Source of the DNA: Bacteroidales bacterium
GTDB lineage: Bacteria > Bacteroidota > Bacteroidia > Bacteroidales > UBA932
Length of the DNA stretch: 22,095 nucleotides
Direction: 5' to 3'
Assembly (NCBI GenBank): GCA_017555445.1
Contig: JAFZGK010000024.1
Span: forward strand, 1-22,095
Shown here: positions 1-7,518 of the stretch, in pieces
Position numbering within the stretch: the first letter of the stretch is position 1
How the letters are laid out: each line of letters starts with the position of its first letter
Notes under the pieces: model-generated
Databases searched by the model: none
What the model was told of the DNA's origin: nothing
What the model saw: the letters and a program-made list of their open reading frames with translations, nothing else
Translations under genes and position numbers: made by a program

Positions 1-34
1 AAAACAATTTATTAACCTCTAATTTTTTCTAAAG

Positions 35-310
35 ATGGCTGAATATTTAGCACCAGAGAAAAAACAGGAGCTTTTCGAGAAGTACGGAAAGTCCAATACT
101 GACACAGGTTCTCCAGAGAGCCAGGTGGCATTATTCTCCTACCGTATCGCTCACCTTACTGAGCACCTTAAGAGCAACAAGCACGACTTCGTGACTCGTC
201 GTTCGCTTCTTAAGCTTGTTGGTAAGCGTCGTCGTGTACTTGATTATCTCAAGTCAGTTGACATCGAGAGATACAGAGCTATCGTCAAGGAGCTTGGCCT
301 CCGTCGATAA
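35..310 (+). CDS. rpsO: 30S ribosomal protein S15
   Basis: This 91-residue protein is ribosomal protein S15, a primary 16S rRNA binder of the small subunit platform. The sequence carries the family hallmarks TGSPESQVA near residues 24-32, [14 protein letters not shown] at 32-45, and the basic stretch [16 protein letters not shown] around 57-72. Length matches the family (about 89 residues). The ATG at 35 gives the usual short N-terminus, so the start is secure. It is followed by a factor-independent terminator and then by pnp, the same rpsO-pnp order seen in many bacteria. Only 34 bases lie upstream, so its promoter is mostly outside the window. Confidence 0.97.
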   Translation: MAEYLAPEKKQELFEKYGKSNTDTGSPESQVALFSYRIAHLTEHLKSNKHDFVTRRSLLKLVGKRRRVLDYLKSVDIERYRAIVKELGLRR

Positions 311-335
311 GCTACAATATAGTAGGAATACGACG

Positions 336-377
336 AAGGGGGAGCGCTCAAAGAAATTTGGGTATTCCCCCTTTTTT
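336..377 (+). terminator. Terminator after rpsO
   Basis: AAGGGGGA (336-343) pairs perfectly with TCCCCCTT (366-373), followed by a run of T to 377. The loop is long (22 nt), so it may leave some readthrough into pnp. Confidence 0.6.
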
Positions 378-395
378 CACGCAAAGAAGTCCGAT

Positions 396-420
396 GGCGC
401 AGACAACAACCTGCGGCGCC
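396..420 (+). other. Possible hairpin in the pnp leader
   Basis: GGCGCAG (396-402) can pair with CTGCGGCGCC (411-420) if two bases are bulged. It lies about 100 bases upstream of the pnp start, in the 212-base rpsO-pnp gap. In E. coli a leader hairpin in this gap is cut by RNase III during pnp autoregulation. Whether this weaker, bulged stem has any such role is speculation. Confidence 0.2.
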
Positions 421-522
421 TGAAGAATGACAAACATATATATCGGGCCTGGTATAACGGCCACTTGATGAAACAGAATATTAATCCACTCCCATAGGGG
501 GAGGCAGGTTGAAAAGCTAACA

Positions 523-2850
523 ATGAATATCGTTAAAAAGACTATCGAATTATCCGACGGAAGGGTAATTGAAATCGAGACCGGTAAGCTCGCAAAGCAG
601 GCAGACGGTTCAGTTGTAGTGAAGATGGGCGGCACAATGCTCCTCGCTACTGTTACATGCGCAAAAGACGCTAAGGAGGATGTAGACTTCATGCCTCTTC
701 AGGTCGATTACAAAGAAAAATATGCTTCTGCAGGCCGCTTCCCAGGCGGATTCATGAAGCGTGAGGGTAAGGCTTCAGACTATGAGATCCTTATTGCACG
801 TCTCGTGGATAGAGCGCTTCGTCCGCTTTTCCCAGAAGATTTCCACGCAGAGGTTTTCGTAAATGTAAACCTCATTTCTGCTGAGAAGGACATCCAGCCG
901 GATGCACTCGCAGGACTCGCAGCTTCTGCAGCTCTTGCAGTCAGCGACATCCCTTTCGAGGGACCTATCTCTGAGGTTCGCGTTGCAAGAATCGGCGGCG
1001 AGCTCAAGATCAACCCTAACTTCAGCGAGATGGCTGACGCAGACATCGACATCATGGTTGCTGCAACTTATGACAACATCATGATGGTCGAGGGTGAGAT
1101 GAAGGAAGTAAGCGAGAAGGATATGCTTGAGGCTATCAAGTTCGCTCACGATGAGATCAAGAAGCACTGCAAGGTGCAGATGGAGCTCACCGAGGCTGTA
1201 GGCAAGACTGTAAAGAGAACTTACTGCCATGAGGAGAACGATGAGGAGCTCCGTCAGGCTATCCAGGAGTTCTGCTATGACAGATGCTATGCTATCGCTA
1301 AGTCAGGTTCTGCTAAGCACGAGCGTTCAGACGCGTTCGAGGCACTCAAGGAGGAGTTCTACGCAACACTTCCGGAGGAGGAGCAGGAGGAGAAGAGAAT
1401 GATGATCGAGAGATATTATCATGCAGTTGAGAAGGCTGCCATGAGAAACATGATTCTCGACGAGGGTATCCGCCTCGACGGTCGTGACACTACTACAGTA
1501 CGTCCGATCTGGTGCGAGACTGACTACCTCCCATGTGCACATGGTTCAGCTATCTTCACCCGTGGTGAGACTCAGTCACTTTCGACTGTAACTCTCGGTA
1601 CAAAGCTTGACATGAAGGAGCGTGATGAGGTTCTCATCCAGGAGACTGACCAGTTCGTTCTTCACTATAACTTCCCTCCATTCTCAACTGGCGAGGCTCG
1701 TCCGCAGCGTGGCGTAGGCCGTCGTGAGATCGGACACGGAAACCTTGCATACCGTGCACTCAAGCCTATGATTCCTATGGCACCTGAGAACCCATACGCA
1801 GTTCGCGTGGTTTCAGACATCCTCGAGTCTAACGGTTCTTCTTCAATGGCTACAGTATGTGCAGGCTGCCTCGCACTCATGGATGCAGGTGTGAAGATCA
1901 AGAAGCCGGTAGCTGGTGTTGCAATGGGTCTTATCACTGACAAGGACAATCCTAACGAAAGATATGCAATCCTTACCGATATCCTCGGTGACGAGGACCA
2001 CCTCGGAGATATGGACTTCAAGGTGACAGGTACTAAGGACGGTATCACTGCAACTCAGATGGACATCAAGGTTGACGGTCTTTCATATGACGTTCTCGAG
2101 AGAGCTCTCGAGCAGGCACGTCAGGGTCGTCTCCACATCATGGGCGAGATGATGAAGACCATCAGCGAGCCACGTGAGGACTACAAGGAGTTCGTTCCTC
2201 GTATGGTTCAGATCCGTGTTGCAGGTGAGTTCATCGGCGCTATCATCGGAAAGGGTGGTGAGACTATCCAGAGAATCCAGCGTGAGACAGGTACAACAAT
2301 CACTATCACTGAGGAGCAGGTTGATGGCGTTTCACAGGGAGTTGTTGACATCTTCGGAAACGATAAGGATGCTATGGACAAGGCTCTCAACTGGATCAAC
2401 GGTATCACTGCAGTTCCTGAAGTAGGTACTGTTTACACAGGTAAGATCGTTTCTATCCTCGAGTTCGGTGCATTCGTAGAGATCCTCCCTGGTAAGGAAG
2501 GCCTCCTCCACGTATCAGAGATCGCTTGGGAGAAGACTGAGAAGGTTGAGGATGTTCTCAAGGTCGGTGACGAGGTTGAGGTTAAGCTCCTCGAGATCGA
2601 CAGCAAGACAGGCAAGATGAGACTTTCACGCAAGGCTCTCATCGAGAAGCCTGAGGGCTATGTAGAGCCAGAGCGCAAGCCACGTGGCGACAGAGGTCCA
2701 CGTCGCGAAGAGCGTAACGGTGGTCCACGCCGTGACGACCGCAGAGGCGACAGAGGTCCACGCCGCGATGACCGCGGTCCAAGAGGCCCACGCCGCGAGC
2801 GTCCAGCAGATGCTCCAGTAGAGCAGAACAACGAACCAGAGATGTTCTAA
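523..2850 (+). CDS. pnp: Polyribonucleotide nucleotidyltransferase (PNPase)
   Basis: PNPase is a trimeric, phosphate-dependent 3'-5' exoribonuclease that releases nucleoside diphosphates during mRNA decay. This 775-residue protein has two RNase PH-like cores. The second contains FTRGETQS near residue 345 and the metal-binding [15 protein letters not shown] segment near 485-500. A KH domain follows (about 560-625, GKGG loop), then an S1 domain (about 630-705). An Arg/Gly/Asp-rich low-complexity tail (about 712-775) with repeated [12 protein letters not shown] units makes it longer than the 711-residue E. coli enzyme. The ATG at 523 gives the standard N-terminus and is preceded by a GGGGGAGG purine run about 20 bases upstream. 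A diverged remnant of its 3' end occurs at 6072-6266. Confidence 0.97.
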   Translation: MNIVKKTIELSDGRVIEIETGKLAKQADGSVVVKMGGTMLLATVTCAKDAKEDVDFMPLQVDYKEKYASAGRFPGGFMKREGKASDYEILIARLVDRALRPLFPEDFHAEVFVNVNLISAEKDIQPDALAGLAASAALAVSDIPFEGPISEVRVARIGGELKINPNFSEMADADIDIMVAATYDNIMMVEGEMKEVSEKDMLEAIKFAHDEIKKHCKVQMELTEAVGKTVKRTYCHEENDEELRQAIQEFCYDRCYAIAKSGSAKHERSDAFEALKEEFYATLPEEEQEEKRMMIERYYHAVEKAAMRNMILDEGIRLDGRDTTTVRPIWCETDYLPCAHGSAIFTRGETQSLSTVTLGTKLDMKERDEVLIQETDQFVLHYNFPPFSTGEARPQRGVGRREIGHGNLAYRALKPMIPMAPENPYAVRVVSDILESNGSSSMATVCAGCLALMDAGVKIKKPVAGVAMGLITDKDNPNERYAILTDILGDEDHLGDMDFKVTGTKDGITATQMDIKVDGLSYDVLERALEQARQGRLHIMGEMMKTISEPREDYKEFVPRMVQIRVAGEFIGAIIGKGGETIQRIQRETGTTITITEEQVDGVSQGVVDIFGNDKDAMDKALNWINGITAVPEVGTVYTGKIVSILEFGAFVEILPGKEGLLHVSEIAWEKTEKVEDVLKVGDEVEVKLLEIDSKTGKMRLSRKALIEKPEGYVEPERKPRGDRGPRREERNGGPRRDDRRGDRGPRRDDRGPRGPRRERPADAPVEQNNEPEMF

Positions 2851-2856
2851 TCATAG

Positions 2857-2886
2857 AAAAGCGACCTTGACGGGTCGCTTTTTTTA
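2857..2886 (+). terminator. Terminator after pnp
   Basis: AAGCGACC (2859-2866) pairs perfectly with GGTCGCTT (2873-2880) around a 6-base loop, followed by a T-run. It starts 9 bases after the pnp stop codon. This is a strong intrinsic terminator. Confidence 0.9.
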
Positions 2887-2940
2887 TATTCTGACAAATA
2901 TTTTTAACGACAGGAATAAGATTCTGTTGCGACAAATGGA

Positions 2941-2948
2941 TATATTTG
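2941..2948 (+). promoter_or_regulatory. Putative -7 box for the esterase gene
   Basis: TATATTTG matches the Bacteroidota -7 consensus TAnnTTTG exactly and lies 33 bases before the esterase start, beyond the pnp terminator. No convincing -33 element sits at the usual spacing, so the call rests on the -7 box and position. Confidence 0.45.
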
Positions 2949-2980
2949 CAACGATTGACTAACCCATTAATTAATATATC

Positions 2981-4207
2981 ATGAAAAACATTATCAAATC
3001 TATCGCAGTTCTTGCAGGTCTCGCACTCTGCACAGCTGCTATGGCTCAGGACACTTTCAAGGTAAGAGTTGACCAGCCAGCACATGGTAAGGTAACAGTG
3101 ACTCCAGCTGTCCCTGCTGACGGCGTTGTAAAGGCAGGTACTGTTCTCAACGTGAAGGTTGAGGTTACAGAGCCAGGTTGGGTATTCGACAGCGGATACT
3201 ATCTTTCTATCAGCGGCGGTATGTTCTACCCTACAAACAAGGAGTTCATGACTCCTGAGTTCCAGGTTACAGTAAACAGCGACATCATGAGCCTCGGTGC
3301 TTCTATCATGGAAGCTGAGCGTCTTCAGGGACACAAGGTAATCCAGGACGTTGTTTATGCACAGCCAGGTGTAAAGCCTCTCAAGTATGACATGTTCATT
3401 CCTGACGGAGCAAAGAATCTTCCATGCATCGTGATCATCCACGGTGGCGGATGGTCTTCAAACACTGAGGACATCATGCGTGGTCTCGCTCGCGAGCTCA
3501 TCAAGGGTGGCAAGTATGTAGTAGCTAGCATCGACTACCGTTGGATCGGCAATGGTGACGGCGACAAGACTCCTAACACAATGAACCAGCTCATCGAGGA
3601 CTGCTTCGGTGCTATCCTCCACATCCAGGAGCACGCTGCTGAGTACGGCATCGACCCTACAAGACTTGCTGTTACAGGTGACAGCGCAGGTGGACACCTT
3701 TCAGCTTCTATGGCTAACCTCATCGAAAGAGTAGGTGACGGTGGTTGGGGCATGAAGCCAGGCGTTTACGAGTACCTTCCTACTTATATGCCTAAGGGCA
3801 TGACAGCTAAGCAGGCAAAGAAGAGCCTCCTCGCTATCAAGGCTGCTGCTCCTAGCTACGGCGTATTCGATCAGGGCAGCCTCGGACGTTTCGCAGCAGG
3901 TCTCGACGCAGAGGGCAAGAAGGCAATCGCACCTAACGACAACATCCCTGCAGTGAAGGATCGTGCTATCCCTCAGTACCTCGTTCTCGGAACACTCGAC
4001 CGCACAGTAGGTCGTGAGCCGATGGAGAAGTATGTAGAGAACCTCAAGGCAGCAGGTCAGAAGGCTGAGCTCATCATCATCGACGGTGCTTCTCACGCAT
4101 TCTTCGACTGGAAGCCGGATCAGCGCACAAAGGACACATTCGCAAAGTACGGTGTTCCTTACGCAGCTGACATGGTTCGTTTCTTTGACGAAGTATTCTA
4201 CAAGTAA
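2981..4207 (+). CDS. Secreted alpha/beta-hydrolase esterase
   Basis: This 408-residue protein starts with a Sec signal peptide (cleavage probably after A22, before Q23). An N-terminal beta-rich region (about 24-100) precedes an alpha/beta-hydrolase domain. The oxyanion-hole motif HGGG is at 154-157, and the nucleophile is S235 in GDSAGG. Likely acid and base residues are D340 (LGTLD) and H372 (SHAFF). This is the layout of hormone-sensitive-lipase/BD-FAE-like carboxylesterases, many of which remove acetyl or feruloyl groups from plant polysaccharides; the actual substrate cannot be read from sequence. It has its own promoter region and ends at a convergent terminator, so it appears monocistronic. 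It lies between the resident pnp 3' end and the pnp remnant at 6072-6266, so it may belong to an inserted segment. Confidence 0.85.
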   Translation: MKNIIKSIAVLAGLALCTAAMAQDTFKVRVDQPAHGKVTVTPAVPADGVVKAGTVLNVKVEVTEPGWVFDSGYYLSISGGMFYPTNKEFMTPEFQVTVNSDIMSLGASIMEAERLQGHKVIQDVVYAQPGVKPLKYDMFIPDGAKNLPCIVIIHGGGWSSNTEDIMRGLARELIKGGKYVVASIDYRWIGNGDGDKTPNTMNQLIEDCFGAILHIQEHAAEYGIDPTRLAVTGDSAGGHLSASMANLIERVGDGGWGMKPGVYEYLPTYMPKGMTAKQAKKSLLAIKAAAPSYGVFDQGSLGRFAAGLDAEGKKAIAPNDNIPAVKDRAIPQYLVLGTLDRTVGREPMEKYVENLKAAGQKAELIIIDGASHAFFDWKPDQRTKDTFAKYGVPYAADMVRFFDEVFYK

Positions 4208-4247
4208 TACGCGACGCATATCACACTAAATATCAATAAATTACGAC

Positions 4248-4281
4248 AAATCGCCTGCGCAAATTGCCGCGCAGGCGATTT
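4248..4281. terminator. Bidirectional terminator between convergent genes
   Basis: A perfect 13-bp stem, AAATCGCCTGCGC (4248-4260) with GCGCAGGCGATTT (4269-4281), with an 8-base loop. It lies between the rightward esterase and the leftward lipoprotein gene and can serve both strands. Confidence 0.8.
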
Positions 4282-4334
4282 ATTGTATACTATTGATATT
4301 CAGATAGTTTCAGGATATGCAAAACTATTCATTG

Positions 4335-5330
4335 CTACATTAATGGTTCGAGGGCAAGGTTCAGCCTGTACATCTTACCCTTCTCGAGAGTCTTAGCGGC
4401 ATCAAATGTCTTTTTGCCGACAAGTTCTGAATATTCGTCACCAAGATATGAAGGAAGACTTATAGTCCAATAGTGACCTTCATTTATCTGAATCTCTCCA
4501 TATCCGATCAGATATACAGTCATGGTGTTGCCGTCCAAAGTCCAACCAGTACCGCTGCCACCTTCTACAGTATCTCCAAAACACATTGTTAAGGAAGAAA
4601 AAGCATTTTGGTAAACTACAAAGTCCTTAATATACTGCCATCCTGCATTTGTTATATTAGCCTGCAGATCATCTTTGTCGTAAGAATAAAGATGCATATA
4701 CCTGACATCATAACCAGTCTCAGGCAAGGTCAAGGTTGTCTTTATGACAAAAGACTGATGCTCCAGCACTACATTGAGCTTATCTCCTTCGACTTCAGCC
4801 TCACCCCTCATGACAGCATATTGTGAAATATGAGACGGATCGGCATTGTTTTTCTGCAGGAAATATGCACTGCGCAAACTGATGAACGGTTCACCTATCT
4901 TAGCACCATATAAAGGTCCATAAGGACTATATCCATTTTCAACTGGGGACTTATAAGGATTTTCGGCCGTTCCTTCACCTTCTAACAAAGCAGGATAACA
5001 TACTACCAACTGTGCTATGCTCGGATCATTAGTGAATTCGCCCTCAAAAATTGCTGTCTTTCCTGCGTTCTGGGCAGTGAAGTTAGTTTTTGAAATCAGA
5101 TTGCCAGACTCGTCCAAAGCCAGCAAGGAGACTTTATCATATAGTTCCCATTCTGCCTTGAGGACATTATTTTCATCAACATAAGCGATCTTGGTATCGG
5201 CACCGATTGTAGCGGTTAGTGTCATCTTGACAGGAGTCGAAACTTCCGGAGTCTCAACAGAAGTCTCATTCTTGTTACAAGCTACCATTGCAGCACATAC
5301 AGCAGCAAGGATAAAGAAATACTTTTTCAT
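4335..5330 (-). CDS. Fimbrillin-like lipoprotein, cassette B
   Basis: This 331-residue protein begins with a lipoprotein signal peptide and an AMVAC lipobox (lipidated C18). The ATG at 5330 is chosen over the in-frame ATG at 5345 because it gives a standard signal peptide and has GGAGGA upstream. The motif TKIAYV...AEWELYDKVSLLAL (about 46-72) and the C-terminal KGKMYRLNLAL strand resemble FimA/Mfa-like fimbrillin proteins, secreted beta-sandwich subunits or surface lipoproteins. The W-E-x-Y-D segment recurs in the lipoprotein of cassette A (6356-7246), so the two are probably related. The small peptide gene 5348-5458 ends 17 bases upstream on the same strand, so the two are almost certainly co-transcribed. 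Whether it anchors, displays or receives the peptide is unknown. Confidence 0.7.
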   Translation of the reverse strand: MKKYFFILAAVCAAMVACNKNETSVETPEVSTPVKMTLTATIGADTKIAYVDENNVLKAEWELYDKVSLLALDESGNLISKTNFTAQNAGKTAIFEGEFTNDPSIAQLVVCYPALLEGEGTAENPYKSPVENGYSPYGPLYGAKIGEPFISLRSAYFLQKNNADPSHISQYAVMRGEAEVEGDKLNVVLEHQSFVIKTTLTLPETGYDVRYMHLYSYDKDDLQANITNAGWQYIKDFVVYQNAFSSLTMCFGDTVEGGSGTGWTLDGNTMTVYLIGYGEIQINEGHYWTISLPSYLGDEYSELVGKKTFDAAKTLEKGKMYRLNLALEPLM

Positions 5331-5347
5331 ATTCCGGTCCTCCATTA

Positions 5348-5458
5348 TTAAAGTTCTCCTCCGTCAACAAAATCCGGAATACTGTTGGCCAGGACCGCTC
5401 CTTCGAGGGCGAGTGCCATTTCTTCGCACTGTGGCGATACATAAACTATCTTTTCCAT
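5348..5458 (-). CDS. Small YxxP-type peptide B (candidate RiPP precursor)
   Basis: This is a 36-residue open frame, short enough to be missed by usual length cut-offs. It begins MEKIVYVSPQCEEMALALE and ends DFVDGGEL. It aligns with peptide A (7281-7403) through EKI, YV(A/S)PQxEE, a following E, VL and S. The first ~26 residues look like a conserved leader; the last ~10, acidic and glycine-containing, are a possible core. The YVSPQ segment resembles the YxxP motif recognised by PqqD-like domains in lasso leaders, and a PqqD-like gene lies at 11730-11996. A TAAATTTG -7 box and tandem operator half-sites lie upstream. It is not a Sec signal peptide: there is no hydrophobic core after the basic N-terminus. 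The precursor role is inferred; that the frame is real rests on conservation between the two copies and on matching context. Confidence 0.72.
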   Translation of the reverse strand: MEKIVYVSPQCEEMALALEGAVLANSIPDFVDGGEL

Positions 5459-5496
5459 AGCAAATCTGATTAGAAATTAATTATTCGGAAACATCA

Positions 5497-5562
5497 CAAA
5501 TTTACCTTCAGCAAGGCCAAATCCGGTTACAGAATTATGACTTCATTCTTGAAATATGTGAC
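5497..5562 (-). promoter_or_regulatory. Promoter and tandem operator of peptide cassette B
   Basis: On the minus strand TAAATTTG (5497-5504) is an exact TAnnTTTG -7 box, 38 bases before the peptide B start. Upstream of it, after 25 bases, are two half-sites written on the plus strand as CAGAATTATGAC (5530-5541) and GAAATATGTGAC (5551-5562), whose ends are 21 bp apart. The distal half-site is part of an 18-base block (5545-5562) that matches 10275-10292 at 17 positions. The same layout occurs before peptide A and before the regulator gene. The AraC-type regulator 7519-10209 is the likely binder (inference). Confidence 0.65.
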
Positions 5563-5570
5563 AAGGGGAA

Positions 5571-5600
5571 ACTAAAACAGGGAACCGATGGGGTTCCCTG
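5571..5600 (-). terminator. Terminator of the lipoprotein fragment
   Basis: CAGGGAACC (5578-5586) pairs with GGTTCCCTG (5592-5600) with a 5-base loop. On the minus strand it is followed by TTTTAGTTT. It terminates leftward transcription from the truncated gene 5658-6059 and insulates peptide cassette B. Confidence 0.75.
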
Positions 5601-5657
5601 TGATAACGAATGTCAACCTTTAAATCAATATTACCATGCAACAGATAGCGCAGAGAG

Positions 5658-6059
5658 CTATTCTACATCCCAATAAGCAGAATAGTTTCCAGGCATCAGA
5701 TATGCTTTTCCACCTTGCAGCACAGGCTGACCATCTTTCTGTGTTGTCAACTGCATCTTATAGGTATCCGTGCCATTTGAAAGTACATAAGTGAAATAAT
5801 TCTCATTCTCATGGTCGCCGTCCATGATAAAGGTGAAAGCTATATCATCACCGATTCTGATACCAGTAGCCCCCTGCTGCTGAGGTGCCGTCATGCCTAC
5901 CTTATCTTCTGCCACATATAGACCCACATCTTCATTCATATGGGTTATCTGCATGTCCTGTGCAGTCTCGTCTTCGTTCAAGATGCTCAATGTCCAGTTG
6001 CCAGGATCAGTCGCGAGATCGAGAACTGAAATCTGGAACATGTCCGGCCTGCGTTTCAT
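5658..6059 (-). pseudogene. 5'-truncated fimbrillin-like lipoprotein fragment
   Basis: The frame encodes 133 residues that match only the C-terminal part of the lipoprotein at 6356-7246. RRPDMFQISV parallels ERPAELMQISV, FTYVLSNGTDTYKMQ parallels FTYTLTNGKSTYKYS, and GKAYLMPG parallels GKAYLLPA. It has no signal peptide, lipobox or N-terminal half. Upstream on the minus strand the frame runs into the pnp remnant (plus strand, from about 6072), so the gene was cut at a junction between about 6060 and 6077. The ATG at 6059 is simply the first Met in the remnant. There is no peptide gene or promoter box in front of it. It keeps its terminator (5571-5600). It is best read as the wreck of a third cassette lipoprotein. 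Confidence 0.75.
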
Positions 6060-6071
6060 GTTTATTTCACC

Positions 6072-6266
6072 AAGGATCAGGTTGACGGCGTTTCACAGGG
6101 TGTTGTAGATATCTTCGGTCTCGACAAGGAGTCAATGGACAAGGCTCTCATCGAGAAGCCAGAGGGTTATGTAGAGCCTGAGCGCAAGCCACGCGGAGAC
6201 AGAGGTCCACGTCGTGACCGCCAGGACGCTCCGGCAGAGCAGAACAACGAACCAGAGATGTTCTAA
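6072..6266 (+). pseudogene. Diverged, internally deleted copy of the pnp 3' end
   Basis: From 6078 the frame reads [14 protein letters not shown], then [21 protein letters not shown], and ends EQNNEPEMF with a stop at 6266. This is the PNPase KH-domain end joined directly to the C-terminal tail. Relative to pnp, 252 bp (84 codons, in frame) are missing, mainly the S1 domain. The deletion lies exactly between two 11-base repeats CAAGGCTCTCA present in pnp at 2379-2389 and 2631-2641. The Arg-rich tail is also shorter. By my count there are 11 mismatches in the first 73 aligned bases, and across the alignable part about 11 synonymous versus 3 amino-acid-changing codons. The last 30 bases are identical to pnp. 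It has no start codon or promoter and cannot yield PNPase. Confidence 0.88.
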
Positions 6267-6289
6267 ACTTATATTAACTATAAGAACCA

Positions 6290-6325
6290 CAGAGGCGACT
6301 TCATCTGAAGTCGCCTCTGTTCATT
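6290..6325. terminator. Bidirectional terminator after the pnp remnant
   Basis: A perfect 14-bp stem runs from CAGAGGCGACTTCA (6290-6303) to TGAAGTCGCCTCTG (6306-6319) with a minimal loop; the flanking T-tracts are weak. It lies between the rightward pnp remnant and the leftward lipoprotein gene. Its sequence differs from the terminator of the resident pnp (2857-2886), so it was not copied along with the local gene. Confidence 0.7.
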
Positions 6326-6355
6326 TCATAATGTGTTTCAATAGGTTAAGAATTA

Positions 6356-7246
6356 CTATTGCTTAGTCCAACACTTAGTTCCTGGAGCTCCTGTATTTTC
6401 TTCATCCAAGGCTGGAAGGAGGTAGGCTTTACCTTTGGAGAGGGAATTTATCTTTGAATATTTATATGTACTCTTTCCATTGGTCAGTGTATAAGTGAAG
6501 GCTTGAACAGTTGCGATATTACTATCATTACCGACATAGAAGCAAAATGATTTATCGTCACCATTATCAACCCCATCTGCAGAGTAATAATTATTTGGAT
6601 TCACTACAACATTTCCCTGAGAATCAAGAGAAACACTTGAACTCACAAGATGTGTCACATGTGTCAAACTTTCACCAGAGGTATATTTTTCAACAGTCAA
6701 TTGCCATGCACCACCCTCTGAATCTTCTTTAAAAAGGCCTTTTACAGAAATTTGCATCAGTTCAGCCGGTCTTTCCATCACAATAGGGCTTAGTTTCAAG
6801 ACACCGTCAGAATATTGATAAGTACCTTTTGCAGTCAAATATTCGCCGCCTTTATATTTAGATAAGTTTGCTCCCCAACTATTTGCATCAGATAATTCAA
6901 CACTACCTTTATGATAAATAGCATTATAGTACCCTGTACTACTTACATGAATATTTTTGATAGCACCTTCTTTCCACTTACCATTATATCTAACTATACC
7001 GACAGAATTATCACCATATTGATTAGTAAGGTACTCATTTCCCATATCATCCACTGATAGTATGACTCTTATTTCATCATATTCTTCCCATCCGGTCTTA
7101 ATTGCTTTTGTCTGTACTCCGTAATCCGGTCTTTCCGCAACAGTAAACTCCAATTTTATATCTTGATCGTCCAAAGAAGATGACACTTTTGTGCACCCTG
7201 CAAAAAGAACTAAAACCGCCGCAGTTACAAATAATATCTTTTTCAT
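6356..7246 (-). CDS. Fimbrillin-like lipoprotein, cassette A
   Basis: This 296-residue protein has a lipoprotein signal peptide and the lipobox LFAGC (lipidated C18). An N-terminal segment TKAIKTGWEEYDEIRVIL (about 47-64) matches the WELYDKVSLL segment of the cassette B lipoprotein. The C-terminal FTYTLTNGKSTYKYS...LSKGKAYLLP region matches the fragment at 5658-6059. The overall pattern is that of fimbrillin-like surface lipoproteins of Bacteroidales, but I recognise no specific member. It lies 34 bases downstream of the peptide A gene, an arrangement repeated in cassette B. The shared predicted promoter (7440-7504) would place it under the AraC-type regulator. Its role, such as surface anchor, binding partner or immunity factor for the peptide, is not readable from the sequence. 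Confidence 0.65.
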   Translation of the reverse strand: MKKILFVTAAVLVLFAGCTKVSSSLDDQDIKLEFTVAERPDYGVQTKAIKTGWEEYDEIRVILSVDDMGNEYLTNQYGDNSVGIVRYNGKWKEGAIKNIHVSSTGYYNAIYHKGSVELSDANSWGANLSKYKGGEYLTAKGTYQYSDGVLKLSPIVMERPAELMQISVKGLFKEDSEGGAWQLTVEKYTSGESLTHVTHLVSSSVSLDSQGNVVVNPNNYYSADGVDNGDDKSFCFYVGNDSNIATVQAFTYTLTNGKSTYKYSKINSLSKGKAYLLPALDEENTGAPGTKCWTKQ

Positions 7247-7280
7247 GGTTTACAAATAAATAAAGATTCAACAAAAGCTA

Positions 7281-7403
7281 TCAATTAAGATAATGCTCAT
7301 CACCATAACCTGGATAGTCACCAACTGAACTTTGAAGGACTGGCTGTTCAACTGTGATTTCGATCTCCTCTACCTGAGGAGCCACGTAAATTTTCTCTTT
7401 CAT
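7281..7403 (-). CDS. Small YxxP-type peptide A (candidate RiPP precursor)
   Basis: This is a 40-residue open frame starting MKEKIYVAPQVEEIEITVEQ. Its C-terminal part is VGDYPGYGDEHYLN, rich in Gly, Tyr and acidic residues. Residues 1-26 align with peptide B (5348-5458): EKI, YV(A/S)PQxEE, E, VL and S are shared. The C-terminal parts differ more, as expected for leader and core. YVAPQV resembles the leader motif YxxPxL bound by PqqD-like domains in lasso pathways. It lies 34 bases upstream of a fimbrillin-like lipoprotein gene, as peptide B does. Upstream are an exact TAATTTTG -7 box and two operator half-sites 21 bp apart. There is no Sec signal. The modification and bioactivity are unknown. 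Confidence 0.75.
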   Translation of the reverse strand: MKEKIYVAPQVEEIEITVEQPVLQSSVGDYPGYGDEHYLN

Positions 7404-7439
7404 GGCATTAAGATTTAGTGTTGTAAAACTTCAATACTA

Positions 7440-7504
7440 CAAAATTAGCAAAGCCCGCTTCTGCGGGCTTGGACTAAAGTAACCTTATATTTGACTAATG
7501 TGAC
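7440..7504 (-). promoter_or_regulatory. Promoter and tandem operator of peptide cassette A
   Basis: The minus-strand TAATTTTG (7440-7447) is an exact TAnnTTTG -7 box, 36 bases before the peptide A start. Then come 24 bases (holding the hairpin 7451-7470) and two half-sites, on the plus strand GACTAAAGTAAC (7472-7483) and GACTAATGTGAC (7493-7504). They match each other at 10 of 12 positions and are exactly 21 bp apart, two helical turns. The same arrangement precedes peptide B and the regulator gene. Confidence 0.68.
7445..7470 (-). terminator. Terminator of the hybrid kinase gene
   Basis: AAGCCCGC (7451-7458) pairs with GCGGGCTT (7463-7470) around a TTCT loop. On the minus strand it is followed by TTTGCTAATTTT. 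It ends transcripts from the kinase gene (stop at 7519). It sits inside the promoter of peptide A, between operator and -7 box, so kinase readthrough would be stopped just before the peptide start site. Confidence 0.7.
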
Positions 7505-7518
7505 TTCCAGACTGAAAA

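Noticed and set aside
2639..3442. 267-codon open frame on the minus strand across the end of pnp and the start of the esterase gene
   Set aside because: It lies antisense to two clear genes and spans their terminator and promoter. It has no recognisable family, signal or start context; it follows from codon bias of the real genes.
6135..6266. Possible small protein starting at the internal ATG of the pnp remnant
   Set aside because: There is no promoter or ribosome-binding site, and the frame is explained by its pnp origin.
7281..7364. Peptide A as a lasso precursor (G28 with D35 or E36 at ring position 8 or 9)
   Set aside because: The spacing fits, but no transglutaminase-like B2 or asparagine-synthetase-like C protein is in the window, and peptide B does not offer the same pattern.
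7451..7470. Hairpin as an attenuator or riboswitch of peptide A
   Set aside because: It lies upstream of the -7 box and so should not be in the peptide transcript; it fits better as the kinase terminator.
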